A stretch of DNA of 64,000 bases from Solibacillus isronensis (lineage in GTDB: Bacteria; Bacillota; Bacilli; Bacillales_A; Planococcaceae): contig NZ_FVZN01000014.1 of the NCBI RefSeq assembly GCF_900168685.1, forward strand, positions 1,488,001-1,552,000. Direction: 5' to 3'. Position 1 is the stretch's first letter. Every line of letters starts with the position of its first letter. The notes under the pieces were generated by a model that was given only the letters and a program-made list of their open reading frames with translations, did not search any database and was not told the DNA's origin. A program made the position numbers and the translations under genes. Shown piece after piece: positions 1 to 9,229 of the stretch.

Positions 1-1272
1 GGTCTGCCAAATCAGCAAAGTCTATTTAAAAAATTGGATGACATGTGCGAAAGTGATGATCCATTTGCCATTCTTTATTTCGACCTGGACCGCTTTAATA
101 TCATCAATGATTCACTCGGTTATTTTATCGGGAATGAAACATTAAAATTTATTGCAGACCGGCTTGAAAAAATAATGCCTAAAGACAGCTATCTTGCACG
201 TTTAAGCAGCAATGATTTTATTATGATAATAAAAAATTTCGTAAATAAAAAAGAAGTGCTTCAATACGCCAAAACGGTCATCAAAAAAATTAGAGAACCG
301 TTCACCATTCAGGATTACGAGTTAAATATCTCGACTAGTATCGGCATTACTTTCTATCCCGAGGAAGGCAAGGAAAAATTGACCCTTTTGAAAAATGCTC
401 ACACTGCACTTTATAAAGCTAAAAAGGAAGGGAAAAGTACTTATCAGCTTTCATCTGATGAAGGAGATATATCTACTTATAAAAAGTATGCTTTGGATCG
501 TGATATGCGAAAAGCTATTTCAAATGAGGAATTTGAGTTGCATTTCCAGCCGCAAGTGGAAACAGGCAATGGTTCTCTTTGCGGAGCTGAAGCGTTAATT
601 CGCTGGAACCATAAAGAATGGGGATTAGTCTCCCCTGGAGAATTTATTCCATTGGCGGAAGAAAACCATATGATCAACGGGATTACTGACTGGGTGATTG
701 AAAAGGTTTGCCAGCTTCTTAAAGAATGGAAAGAAAAAGGACTGCCAATCATTCCGATAGCAATAAATATCCCTCCTATCCGATTTATGAAAAAAGGGTT
801 GTATCAACATGTGAAAACACAATTGGAGCGTTTCGGGATTGATCCGTTCTATTTGGAATTCGAAATTACAGAAGATACATTGCTGAATATAGAATCGAGT
901 GTATATTCAACGATTCAAAGCTTAAAAGACCTCGGAATTCGGATTGCGGTTGACGATTTTGGTACCGGCTATGCATCTTTAGCTTCGATTCGAAAGTTTA
1001 AACCGAATAAAATTAAAATCGATAAAATATTTATAGATAATATTAATAACGAGGACAAAGTAGATAACGGCATTATTTGTGCTACATTGAATTTAGCGAA
1101 GTCGCTGGAGATGAATGTGGTCGCTGAAGGTGTGGAAGAGTTTGAACAGCTCAAATTTCTAAAGAAAAATGACTGTGATGTAATTCAAGGTTATCTATTT
1201 TCCAAACCCGTTAAAAAAGAAGCGTTTGAACACATATTGCAAGTCGGTTATTTATCCCCGCAAGTTTCATAA
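1..1272 (+). CDS. GGDEF/EAL domain protein, 5' end cut by window edge
   Basis: C-terminal part of a cyclic-di-GMP signalling protein. The frame is open from base 1 and starts with GLPNQQSLFKK, the usual beginning of a GGDEF domain, so the TTG at 34 is not the start and the N-terminus lies outside the window. The GGDEF signature is degenerate: ARLSSNDF stands where R-GGDEF is expected, so cyclase activity is unlikely. The EAL domain looks complete, with GAEALIRW, LEFEITE, VDDFGTGYASL, KIKIDKIF, AEGVEE and QGYLFSKP in the expected order. Known for the family: EAL domains hydrolyse c-di-GMP to pGpG. Inference: a phosphodiesterase whose GGDEF part is regulatory. It converges with the transporter genes that follow, with a shared terminator between. 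Confidence 0.93.
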   Translation, partial: GLPNQQSLFKKLDDMCESDDPFAILYFDLDRFNIINDSLGYFIGNETLKFIADRLEKIMPKDSYLARLSSNDFIMIIKNFVNKKEVLQYAKTVIKKIREPFTIQDYELNISTSIGITFYPEEGKEKLTLLKNAHTALYKAKKEGKSTYQLSSDEGDISTYKKYALDRDMRKAISNEEFELHFQPQVETGNGSLCGAEALIRWNHKEWGLVSPGEFIPLAEENHMINGITDWVIEKVCQLLKEWKEKGLPIIPIAINIPPIRFMKKGLYQHVKTQLERFGIDPFYLEFEITEDTLLNIESSVYSTIQSLKDLGIRIAVDDFGTGYASLASIRKFKPNKIKIDKIFIDNINNEDKVDNGIICATLNLAKSLEMNVVAEGVEEFEQLKFLKKNDCDVIQGYLFSKPVKKEAFEHILQVGYLSPQVS

Positions 1273-1297
1273 TCATTTAACATCCGTTAAAAAAATA

Positions 1298-1329
1298 AAC
1301 CGAAGCAACTTTCATAGGCTGCTTCGGTT
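1298..1329. terminator. bidirectional terminator
   Basis: Arms AACCGAAGCA (1298-1307) and TGCTTCGGTT (1320-1329) form a perfect stem. An A-run lies on the left and a T-run on the right, so it can serve both convergent genes. Confidence 0.85.
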
Positions 1330-1336
1330 TTTAATG

Positions 1337-3151
1337 TTATTTTGATTCGTTATATGCTTTTAAGAACTCTTTTACTTTTGCGCTGTCTGCTTCCAGTTTT
1401 AAACCTGTGTCAATTAAAGGTGAAACTGTTGATACAGCCGGCTTTTTCTTACCTTGGTAGTAGCTGATGAACTCTTCTTGATTGATTGAGTGAAGAACTG
1501 CTTTACGTAAGTCTGCAGATTTCGCAGTTTCACGACCGCTTGTATTGAACAATAAGTATGAAACGGCATTGCTGTCAGCTGTTTTTAATTCTAAGTTTTC
1601 ATCGCCTTCAACTACATCTGTTTTCGTTTCAGGAACTGATTGTAATACGTGGATTTCACCATTACGCAATGCTGATAGTGCACTGTCATTATCCTGGATG
1701 AAACGAACGCTGATGTTTTCAATTTTTGGCTCGTTTTCAGTTCCCGCCTGGTATGCAGGGTTTTTCACGAATGTTGCTTCATAGTCATTTTTCTTCACTA
1801 AAATATATGGGCCTGATGCTGCTAAATGGTTTGCATAGCTTGCGCCTTCTGTAACAGTCGATTGATCACCGTAAGCGATATCCGTGTTCGGGTCATAGCT
1901 TGCTACATCAAATGTGTTCACTGCAGTTACCGCAGCTTCAGATACAATACCGCCAGATTGGTGCGCTAAGTAGTTTAATACTTGCGGGAAAGGATTTGGT
2001 GTTGTCAATTTAACAACTTGGTATTTCCCTGCTGCATTGTCTACATCTTTTTCATCTGTCACTACTTCAGAAATCGCTGCTGGCAGCTCATCCGATAATT
2101 CTTCTAAAACAGACTTGCCATCTGCTGTTTTCACTGATTCCAATGATGTAATATCTGATACGATTTCCACTGTATCAATATTTTCATGGATTGAATATGT
2201 GCGGTGATCCGGTACCGAAGTTTCATCTTTTGCACGGTTTAATGAGAATACAACATCTTCTGCTGATACTAGATCACCTGTATCAACTGCTTTTTCGCCT
2301 TCCACTTTTGCGAAGTTAATATCATCGCGCAGTACGAAATAATATTCTTCATTGTTTTCAGCAATTGCATGGTCGTAAGAAAGTGAGCCATCTGATACGA
2401 CTTCATCCGTATCTGATAAATTCACTAAACGAACGTACATATTCGTGTTTAATGTATTGATCGAGCCATCGTTTGCTTTAACCGGGTCAAGAGAAGTCAA
2501 TGATGCCAACGCTTGGTGAAGTACCAATGTTTCTGATGCATTTTTACCTTCTTCATTGAATGAAATTGTCTCCCATGCCTGAGCACGTGATTTTGGCAGA
2601 CGTACTGTATCCGGATTAACTTCCGCTTTATAAATACCTTGGAATTTTTGAGAAATATATAATGGTGCAATATAGGCATTGTCGAATACTAAAGCTTGTT
2701 CAAGCTCTTTATATTTTTCCTTTGCTTCATCACCTGTTAATGTACTCGCTTCATCGATTAATTTATCGACTGTTTCATCTGAAGTACGGCTGTAGTCCCC
2801 ACCTGTTTTGAATAAGCCGTGTACTGCATAGTCCGGGTTACCCGTTACAGTCGTCCAGCTTGAAATGGCAATGTCAAAGTTGCCCGCATCTTGCTGTGCT
2901 GTAAATGAACCGTAATCCGGCTGGATATTCAGTTTCACATCGAAACCGTTCTTCACTAATTGGTCACGCACAATATTCATGTCCTGCTCTGAAGAAGCCA
3001 TACCAAGTAATTCGATGACTGGCTTTGCCCCAGCTGTTTCAGTAGTTGCTGAATCATTTTCTTTTACATCCGATTTTGTTTCGACACAGCCTGCTAATGC
3101 TACTGCTGCCACTGTTGCTGTTGATGCTAACGTAAATAATTTTTTATTCAT
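1337..3151 (-). CDS. circularly permuted oligopeptide-type ABC substrate-binding lipoprotein
   Basis: Extracellular solute-binding protein (SBP_bac_5/OppA-DppE family) of an ABC importer. The ATG at 3151 is chosen because GGAGG precedes it and it opens a lipoprotein signal peptide with lipobox ALAGC (Cys22). Segment order is unusual. Residues about 45-190 (IELLGMASSEQDMNIVRDQL, then NFDIAISSWTT, then YIAPLYISQ) correspond to the C-terminal lobe of ordinary family members. Residues about 192-604 (LTSLDPVKANDGS, YFVLRDDINF, SAEDVVFSLNRAKD, ASGPYIL, ADLRKAVLHSINQEEF) correspond to the N-terminal and middle parts, and the protein ends just where the C-lobe should begin. No second copy of either part is seen. 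This fits a circular permutation, not a duplication or truncation. The two permease genes lie immediately upstream. Substrate unknown, probably a peptide. Confidence 0.9.
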   Translation of the reverse strand: MNKKLFTLASTATVAAVALAGCVETKSDVKENDSATTETAGAKPVIELLGMASSEQDMNIVRDQLVKNGFDVKLNIQPDYGSFTAQQDAGNFDIAISSWTTVTGNPDYAVHGLFKTGGDYSRTSDETVDKLIDEASTLTGDEAKEKYKELEQALVFDNAYIAPLYISQKFQGIYKAEVNPDTVRLPKSRAQAWETISFNEEGKNASETLVLHQALASLTSLDPVKANDGSINTLNTNMYVRLVNLSDTDEVVSDGSLSYDHAIAENNEEYYFVLRDDINFAKVEGEKAVDTGDLVSAEDVVFSLNRAKDETSVPDHRTYSIHENIDTVEIVSDITSLESVKTADGKSVLEELSDELPAAISEVVTDEKDVDNAAGKYQVVKLTTPNPFPQVLNYLAHQSGGIVSEAAVTAVNTFDVASYDPNTDIAYGDQSTVTEGASYANHLAASGPYILVKKNDYEATFVKNPAYQAGTENEPKIENISVRFIQDNDSALSALRNGEIHVLQSVPETKTDVVEGDENLELKTADSNAVSYLLFNTSGRETAKSADLRKAVLHSINQEEFISYYQGKKKPAVSTVSPLIDTGLKLEADSAKVKEFLKAYNESK

Positions 3152-3170
3152 GAAAAATTCCTCCAAAAAG

Positions 3171-4667
3171 TTAATTAGATTTTGGGTCCAATGCGTCACG
3201 CAGTCCATCGCCGAAAAAGTTAAACGATAAAACGAGCAGCATAATACATAGCCCCGGGAAAATCGCTAAATATGAATGTGACTCTAAATACGTGCTTCCA
3301 ACTTTTAAAATATTGCCCCACTCCGGTATATGCGGTTCAATACCTAATCCGAGGAAGCTTAAACTACTAGTTGAAATAACGGCTCCTCCGATTGTTAATG
3401 TTGCTTTGACAATCATAGGTGCCAACGCATTTGGAACGATATGCTTGAAAATAATCGAGCGGTCATTTGCCCCTAATGCGCGGGCTGATTCAACAAATTC
3501 ATAGTTTGAAATCTGCAGTACATTTGCCCGCATTGTCCGCGCATAAGTCGGAATAGCGCCGACACTTAATGCGATGATTAAATTTGTCGTATTTGCGCCA
3601 AATGCGGCAATGATTGCAATTGCCAGCAGAATTCCTGGAATTGCATATAAAATATCCAGTGCACGCATAATAATATTGTCGGTATTTTTTCCGTAATAGC
3701 CAGAAATCGCACCGAGCGCCCCGCCAATTATTGCCGGGATGATTGTTGCACAAAAACCAACGATTAATGAAATTTGCGCACCGAACACAATGCGGGAAAA
3801 TAAATCCCTGCCGAAATTATCGGTACCTAACGGATATTCAAGTGTCGGTGTCTGCAGCAATACCGCATAATTGTTTTCAACCGCAAAGTCATAATCGAAT
3901 GTCCATGAGCTGACAACCGATAAACTGAACATGAAAACGATGAAAAACAGACCAAATACCGCCATCGTATTACGCAGGATCTTATTCCACGTTTTTTGCC
4001 ATTTCTCTACTGCGGACGGATCTGCATTTCGCGCTTTACGAATTAACGTAATCCCAAGTAACAGCGAGAAGAAATTGCCTGTCAATGTTGGGATTAGCAG
4101 AAAAATTCCAAGCGGCAGCATCCATTTAGGCGCTGTATCAACCGTAACAAACTTTGCGATTAAAACAGCAGCTGCTAAATACAGCAATGCCAAAAGGATA
4201 AACCCGCCCATTGCAAGAACAAATGTATCCACTACATATGGTTTGAACAAATTTAATCCCGAAATCAGGATAATGAATATTTGCGTCATAAAAGCATAAA
4301 CCGCAAAAGTATATTCTGCCGTTTTGTTTTTCGATGCGAGCATAAAACCGAACCCAGCAGCAAATACATTCCCTACAAAAATCGTAAGGATCAACGGGAT
4401 ACCAAGAAGACGTGTACGCTTTGTCAGTTCCCGATGCTTCGCTAAATCCTTCTTAATGAGCAGTGATGTGAGCCATACGTATATCGTAGTACCAATATAA
4501 ATCGCAAAAAATACAACTATATATGGACGCCATACACCTTCTGAAAAATTAAAACTATAAAGTAAAAACAGCAATGAAAAAATCGCAGAAAAAGCAATGG
4601 TAAACTGTGCATTTACATACTCTTGTGTTATTTTCAACAGCAGTTTTACGTCTGATATAAATTTCAC
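3171..4667 (-). CDS. ABC transporter permease, DppC/OppC type with extra N-terminal membrane domain
   Basis: Integral membrane subunit of the peptide-type importer. The C-terminal half (about residues 270-495) is a standard binding-protein-dependent permease domain, including LGTDNFGRDLFSRIVFGAQI and an EAA loop (EFVESARALGANDRSIIFKH) that docks the ATPase. The first 220 or so residues are not part of a normal DppC (about 300 aa). They are strongly hydrophobic, with roughly six predicted membrane segments (for example YIVVFFAIYIGTTIYVWL), and I do not recognise them as a named domain. The gene lies 14 bp downstream of the DppB-type gene and 19 bp upstream of the binding protein, so the three form one operon. 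Confidence 0.9.
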   Translation of the reverse strand: MKFISDVKLLLKITQEYVNAQFTIAFSAIFSLLFLLYSFNFSEGVWRPYIVVFFAIYIGTTIYVWLTSLLIKKDLAKHRELTKRTRLLGIPLILTIFVGNVFAAGFGFMLASKNKTAEYTFAVYAFMTQIFIILISGLNLFKPYVVDTFVLAMGGFILLALLYLAAAVLIAKFVTVDTAPKWMLPLGIFLLIPTLTGNFFSLLLGITLIRKARNADPSAVEKWQKTWNKILRNTMAVFGLFFIVFMFSLSVVSSWTFDYDFAVENNYAVLLQTPTLEYPLGTDNFGRDLFSRIVFGAQISLIVGFCATIIPAIIGGALGAISGYYGKNTDNIIMRALDILYAIPGILLAIAIIAAFGANTTNLIIALSVGAIPTYARTMRANVLQISNYEFVESARALGANDRSIIFKHIVPNALAPMIVKATLTIGGAVISTSSLSFLGLGIEPHIPEWGNILKVGSTYLESHSYLAIFPGLCIMLLVLSFNFFGDGLRDALDPKSN

Positions 4668-4681
4668 GTCGTTACCCTCTC

Positions 4682-6079
4682 CTAAGATTTTTTCATTTTC
4701 GAACGAATTCTCGGGTCAAAGAAAGCGTATAAAATATCGATCAGCATGTTCACAATGGAAATGGTGATTGCAATATAAACAACCCCACCCAAAATTGCCG
4801 GAATATCCGGAATAAACTGCTTGTCGACAATATAACTTCCGATACCGCTAATATTAAATACTTTCTCCGTTACTGCCGCACCGCCGAGCATTCCACCAAA
4901 CAACAGTCCAATAACAGTAATAATCGGAATCATCGCATTTCGGATTGCGTGCTTAGTAATTACTTTCCTTTCACTTAACCCTTTTGCTTTTGCTGTAATA
5001 ATATAATCTTCATGGATCACTTCCAGCATACTTGATCTTGTCATACGGGCAATCGATGCAGTTATCGATGTTCCGAGAACAACAATCGGCAGAACGATCG
5101 ACATCCAATTGCTCGGATTATACGTCGCAGGGAACCACTTTAATTCAAGCGAGAACGTCAAAATAAAAATCAGCCCTTGCCAGAAACTTGGAATCGATAA
5201 ACCGATTAACGCGATTAACATGAATACATAATCGATAAATGAATTCGGACGTACTGCCGATACAATACCGACCGGAATTGCAATGGCAATCGCCATCAAT
5301 AATGAAAACATTGCGATTTCAAGTGTTACCGGAAATTTGTTTAATATGCTTTGCGTGACATCTTCCTTTCCGGCAAAAGATGTCCCTAGATCGAATGTGA
5401 ACAGACCTGACAGTGAATGCCAAAGCTGCACTAAATAAGGCTGATCCAACCCGTATAGCTTATTAAAGTTTTCGACTTGTGCAGGTGTTGCCTCCACCCC
5501 AAGCAAATTGCGGGCGGGGTCAAACGGTGAAATATACAAAATCGTAAACACGAGTGTCGCCACCCCGATGATAACGAACACACTTTGTAATAAGCGCTCA
5601 AAAATAAAGCGAGCAAATGGATTACTCGTTATGAGTAGTAAAGAATACATCAAAATACCAGGAATTATCGTAATCAGTAAAAAGTTAGGACGTTTTAATA
5701 GTGTACTAAAATAATTTTTATAGGAGTTTTCCACTACTCCATTTGCTGCAAGTCTTTTTTCTACTTCACGCTCCAACTTTTGCTGAGCAAGCGCTTTCGC
5801 AGCTTGAATGATCGTTTGCTCATCGACTTTTTGATTGAAAAACTGAGCTTTTGTCCGTTCCTCTACTTCATATTGCTTATGCCATTCGAATACTTTCTCG
5901 TCTTCTATTAATTGTCTCTTCACATTCATAGCTTTTTCCGCATACGTTGATTTAGATCGATTTACTAAATAGAACGGAATTGTAAAAATGTGTACGAAAA
6001 GACCGAGCAGCACGAAAGCAAAATAATAACTTTTTTTCGAAGCATTTTTTTGAAAGCTTTCAAAAAATAAATGCTGCAT
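4682..6079 (-). CDS. ABC transporter permease, DppB/OppB type with N-terminal extension
   Basis: First gene of the importer operon. Residues about 160-465 are a standard OppB/DppB permease (ILYISPFDPARNLLG, YGLDQPYLVQLWHSL, IGLSIPSFWQGL, an EAA loop around DYIITAKAKGLSERKVITKH). The first 155 residues are extra: one membrane segment near residues 18-38, a charged stretch rich in Glu and Lys that may form a coiled coil (EKVFEWHKQYEVEERTKAQF), and a second hydrophobic segment. The other permease is also extended, which suggests the added regions work together, but that is inference. The start at 6079 follows AAGGAG at a rather long spacing. A sigma-A promoter lies about 100 bp upstream. Confidence 0.9.
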   Translation of the reverse strand: MQHLFFESFQKNASKKSYYFAFVLLGLFVHIFTIPFYLVNRSKSTYAEKAMNVKRQLIEDEKVFEWHKQYEVEERTKAQFFNQKVDEQTIIQAAKALAQQKLEREVEKRLAANGVVENSYKNYFSTLLKRPNFLLITIIPGILMYSLLLITSNPFARFIFERLLQSVFVIIGVATLVFTILYISPFDPARNLLGVEATPAQVENFNKLYGLDQPYLVQLWHSLSGLFTFDLGTSFAGKEDVTQSILNKFPVTLEIAMFSLLMAIAIAIPVGIVSAVRPNSFIDYVFMLIALIGLSIPSFWQGLIFILTFSLELKWFPATYNPSNWMSIVLPIVVLGTSITASIARMTRSSMLEVIHEDYIITAKAKGLSERKVITKHAIRNAMIPIITVIGLLFGGMLGGAAVTEKVFNISGIGSYIVDKQFIPDIPAILGGVVYIAITISIVNMLIDILYAFFDPRIRSKMKKS

Positions 6080-6182
6080 GTAACTAAAGCAGCTCCTTTC
6101 CTACCAATTCTCTCCACCTTAATACTGTGTAAAGAATCTTCACACTTTTAATATTGTATAATCCCTACCTGTATAGTAATGT

Positions 6183-6211
6183 ATTATGTAGAACGAACAT
6201 TCAGAAGTCAA
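6183..6211 (-). promoter_or_regulatory. sigma-A promoter of the permease/binding-protein operon
   Basis: Minus strand: -35 TTGACT (6206-6211), 17-bp spacer, -10 CATAAT (6183-6188). It lies in the 169-bp divergent gap between the permease and ATPase genes. For the plus-strand gene only a lone TATAAT (6157-6162) without a good -35 was seen. Confidence 0.6.
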
Positions 6212-6248
6212 TGAAATTATTTTATTTTTAATAAAGGATGAGCATTTT

Positions 6249-7985
6249 ATGAGCAAAAAGTTGCTTCAAGTAAGGGATTTACGTGTATCTTTTATAACTG
6301 GAGAGCAGGAATTTGAAGCCGTTAAAGGCGTAAGTTTTCATGTAAATGAAGGTGAAACAGTCGGAATTGTAGGAGAATCCGGTAGTGGAAAAAGTGTAAC
6401 GGCCCGTTCAATTATGCGTTTACTTCCTTCCCCTCCTTCGTTTTTAAAAGATGGAACGATTGAATTCCAAGGGAAAAATCTAATTACCCAAACGGAAAAT
6501 CAAATGGAAGCGATCCGAGGAAAAGACATTAGTATGATTTTCCAGGACCCGATGACCTCTACGAATCCTACTATTCGTATTGGAGACCAAATTGCGGAAG
6601 GTATTATAAAGCATCAGGGGCTTTCAAAAAAAGAAGCATATTTAAAAACAATTGAACTACTAAAATTAGTCGGAATAAAAAATAGCGAAGAACGGTATAA
6701 TCAGTACCCTCATGAATTTAGTGGCGGAATGCGACAGCGAGTAATGATCGCAATGGCATTAGCATGTAATCCTTCCCTTCTTATTGCCGATGAACCGACA
6801 ACAGCGCTTGACGTTACAATTCAAGCTCAAATTTTATCGATAATGAAGGATATGCAGCAGCGATTTGGTACATCTATTATATTGATTACTCATGATTTAG
6901 GTGTCGTAGCGGGAATGTGCGACCGGGTTGTTGTCATGAAGGAAGGCGAGGTTGTTGAACAAGGTACAACGGAAGAGATTTTTGCTAATCCGCGGCATCC
7001 TTATACGAAACGACTGTTAAAAGCTTTACCAAAGCTTCATGAACCGAAGCAGCCGAAAGAACTACCAAACTTATCGCCTGATTTGAATATTAATGTACCT
7101 TTAGTCGAAGTTAAAAATATATCCAAACATTTCGAATTGGCAAAAGGCAATGTATTAAAAGCAGTGAACGATTTATCTTTTCAAATTTTCCCGGGTGAAA
7201 CGTTAGGGCTTGTTGGTGAATCAGGGTCCGGAAAATCAACAACCGGCCGTACACTGCTGCAGCTACATGAGCCAACGGACGGTGAAGTGCTTTACAAAGG
7301 CGTACCCGTTAGTCGATTAACGAAAAGCGAACTGAAAAGTATGCGTCGTCATATGCAAATAATCTTCCAGGATCCATATTCAAGTTTAAACCCTAGAAAA
7401 AAAGTGCTGGATATTATAGGAGAAGCATTGGATGTCCACAAACTGTCCCCTTCCAAGGAAGCGCGCCGGTCACGAGTAGAAGAATTGTTGGAACTTGTTG
7501 GTTTGAAAAAGGAGCATGCACTTCGCTATCCGCATGAATTTAGCGGCGGTCAGCGCCAACGAATTGGAATTGCACGTGCCCTTGCCGTTGAACCACAGTT
7601 TATCGTCTGTGATGAGCCATTATCTGCATTGGATGTTTCTATTCAAAAGCAAGTTGTGGAATTGTTAAAAAATTTGCAGCAGCGACTCGGATTAACGTAT
7701 TTATTTATTGCCCATGATTTATCGATGGTGAAGCATATAAGTGACCGGGTTGCTGTAATGTATGGAGGGAAAATTGTCGAGTTAGCCGAAAGTGAAGAGC
7801 TTTATGCAAATCCGCAGCATCCGTATACGAAAATGTTGCTTGATTCGATACCCATTCCAGATCCAGTGATTGAGAAACAGAAGAACCGTCGTGTAATGTC
7901 AGAAGAAGAACTTATTTCTAATCGTTTTGATGTGGATAATACGAAGCTTGTCGAAGTGTCTAAAGGACATTGGGTGGCAATTTAA
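6249..7985 (+). CDS. peptide-type ABC transporter ATPase with two fused nucleotide-binding domains
   Basis: Cytoplasmic energy-coupling subunit. It contains two complete ABC domains that in many bacteria are separate DppD and DppF proteins. Domain 1 (about residues 5-265): Walker A GESGSGKS, signature [15 protein letters not shown], Walker [13 protein letters not shown]. Domain 2 (about residues 285-560): Walker A GESGSGKS, signature [15 protein letters not shown], Walker [13 protein letters not shown]. Each domain is followed by the [16 protein letters not shown] motif of oligopeptide-type ATPases. All motifs look intact. It is transcribed divergently from the permease/binding-protein operon and most likely powers it. 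The start has AAAGGATGA at good spacing. Confidence 0.95.
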   Translation: MSKKLLQVRDLRVSFITGEQEFEAVKGVSFHVNEGETVGIVGESGSGKSVTARSIMRLLPSPPSFLKDGTIEFQGKNLITQTENQMEAIRGKDISMIFQDPMTSTNPTIRIGDQIAEGIIKHQGLSKKEAYLKTIELLKLVGIKNSEERYNQYPHEFSGGMRQRVMIAMALACNPSLLIADEPTTALDVTIQAQILSIMKDMQQRFGTSIILITHDLGVVAGMCDRVVVMKEGEVVEQGTTEEIFANPRHPYTKRLLKALPKLHEPKQPKELPNLSPDLNINVPLVEVKNISKHFELAKGNVLKAVNDLSFQIFPGETLGLVGESGSGKSTTGRTLLQLHEPTDGEVLYKGVPVSRLTKSELKSMRRHMQIIFQDPYSSLNPRKKVLDIIGEALDVHKLSPSKEARRSRVEELLELVGLKKEHALRYPHEFSGGQRQRIGIARALAVEPQFIVCDEPLSALDVSIQKQVVELLKNLQQRLGLTYLFIAHDLSMVKHISDRVAVMYGGKIVELAESEELYANPQHPYTKMLLDSIPIPDPVIEKQKNRRVMSEEELISNRFDVDNTKLVEVSKGHWVAI

Positions 7986-8036
7986 CAATATGTAAAAATT
8001 TTGATAAAAATAGTTTATGCAGACTTGTTTTAAAAG

Positions 8037-8076
8037 AAAAATCGATTGTCGCTTTTTGGCAAAACAATCGATTTTT
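8037..8076. terminator. bidirectional terminator
   Basis: Stem AAAAATCGATTGT (8037-8049) and ACAATCGATTTTT (8064-8076) between the convergent ATPase gene and germination operon, flanked by A and T runs. Confidence 0.85.
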
Positions 8077-8104
8077 TGCTGAGCAAATTTAGCACAACCA
8101 TTCC

Positions 8105-9229
8105 CTATTGGATCGTCCCAGTACTTTTTAGACCGGGTGCTACCGTCACTTTTATTTGCGCATTTTTATATGCCTCTTCCCATTCCGTGTCACTCATGCG
8201 TCGGTTGTGAAGTACTTTCCCTTTATAATCAATTCCAAATCCAAGCGGATCATAACCCTCTTCTATCATTTTTGTAATAAATTCAGTGATTATCTCCTCG
8301 CCCTCTTCCTTCAATAGTTTATTGTATTTGGGCAAATCTCGATTTAATAGCGGTTTTTTGGATTCAGATATATAGCCGTATAAACCGACTTTCAGTTCCA
8401 ATTCGATGTTTTCGGATTTTTTGATGTTTACTTTATAATCTGGTTTGATTGTATCAATTCTTGCGATAAAATGTTCATCATCTCTTTTTATAAGAAAATC
8501 TGCATGTTTCGTTTCTTCCGTTAACATATTAAATATCGCAGTATTTAAATAATCGAGTTCAAATGGTTCCTTTTTGTCCGCTAATACCAACGATTTATTA
8601 ATTTCAAAATGTTTCCCTTCCTCACTAACTTTGATGATTGGAACAACTGTATCAATTCCGCGCTCTTCCATATTTCTTCTAAAATCAAATAAATAGGTTG
8701 TAACAATATATTGACTTGTCGTTCCATTATGATCAAAATAATTGAAAAGTTCCGGGTATGCGACTGTTTCCCCTTGCGGAATTATTTTGATTACTTCTTC
8801 TGCACTCGGTTTGCCAACAGCTATCCAGGAAATCATTTGTATATCCGGTCTTCTTAACAAAAAGTCCAATATTTCTTTACTTCTATCCTCTTTCAGCAGC
8901 TCTTCACCAATAATAATTAGTTTGGAGTGGCCAAATTCAAGTTCCTTATCGGAGTATGATTGTAAGATGCGGATTGCTTCAGATAAAGTTTCACCTGTTT
9001 GTGTGAGATACGAATAGCCAGGCTGTGTCGCTTCTTTAAAGGAGCCGGTTGGTTCATAAAGCTTCAACGTTATTTTATAAGGCTTATCCTCTTCATCTGA
9101 TTTGTCAATTGCAATCATAGCGACAAATACACTTTTATCAATATCTTTGAATGCACATCCTGTCAAAAAAAAGAGGCTGAAAAAAAAGAGTATAATGGCG
9201 AATTTAGTTTTTATAAAGGGATTCGGCAT
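8105..9229 (-). CDS. spore germinant receptor C subunit (GerAC/GerKC family lipoprotein)
   Basis: Third gene of a GerA-type receptor operon. The protein has a lipoprotein signal peptide ending FFLTGC and a Ger(x)C body (DIDKSVFVAMIAIDKSDEED, LEFGHSKLIIIGEELL, RPDIQMISWIAVGK, TEFITKMIEEGYDPLGFG). Length 374 aa is normal. Known for the family: the C subunit is a lipoprotein on the outer face of the spore inner membrane, needed with the A and B subunits for nutrient-triggered germination. The start at 9229 overlaps the end of the B gene by 26 bp and is preceded by AGGAGG. Which germinant is sensed cannot be read from sequence. Confidence 0.93.
   Translation of the reverse strand: MPNPFIKTKFAIILFFFSLFFLTGCAFKDIDKSVFVAMIAIDKSDEEDKPYKITLKLYEPTGSFKEATQPGYSYLTQTGETLSEAIRILQSYSDKELEFGHSKLIIIGEELLKEDRSKEILDFLLRRPDIQMISWIAVGKPSAEEVIKIIPQGETVAYPELFNYFDHNGTTSQYIVTTYLFDFRRNMEERGIDTVVPIIKVSEEGKHFEINKSLVLADKKEPFELDYLNTAIFNMLTEETKHADFLIKRDDEHFIARIDTIKPDYKVNIKKSENIELELKVGLYGYISESKKPLLNRDLPKYNKLLKEEGEEIITEFITKMIEEGYDPLGFGIDYKGKVLHNRRMSDTEWEEAYKNAQIKVTVAPGLKSTGTIQ

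Noticed and set aside
1337-3151. Tandem partial duplication or frameshifted fusion of two binding proteins
   Set aside because: Each lobe occurs once and the frame is continuous behind one signal peptide, so permutation explains it better.
6157-6162. Strong plus-strand promoter for the fused ATPase gene
   Set aside because: A TATAAT is present but no acceptable -35 or extended -10 lies at normal spacing, so it is not listed as a feature.
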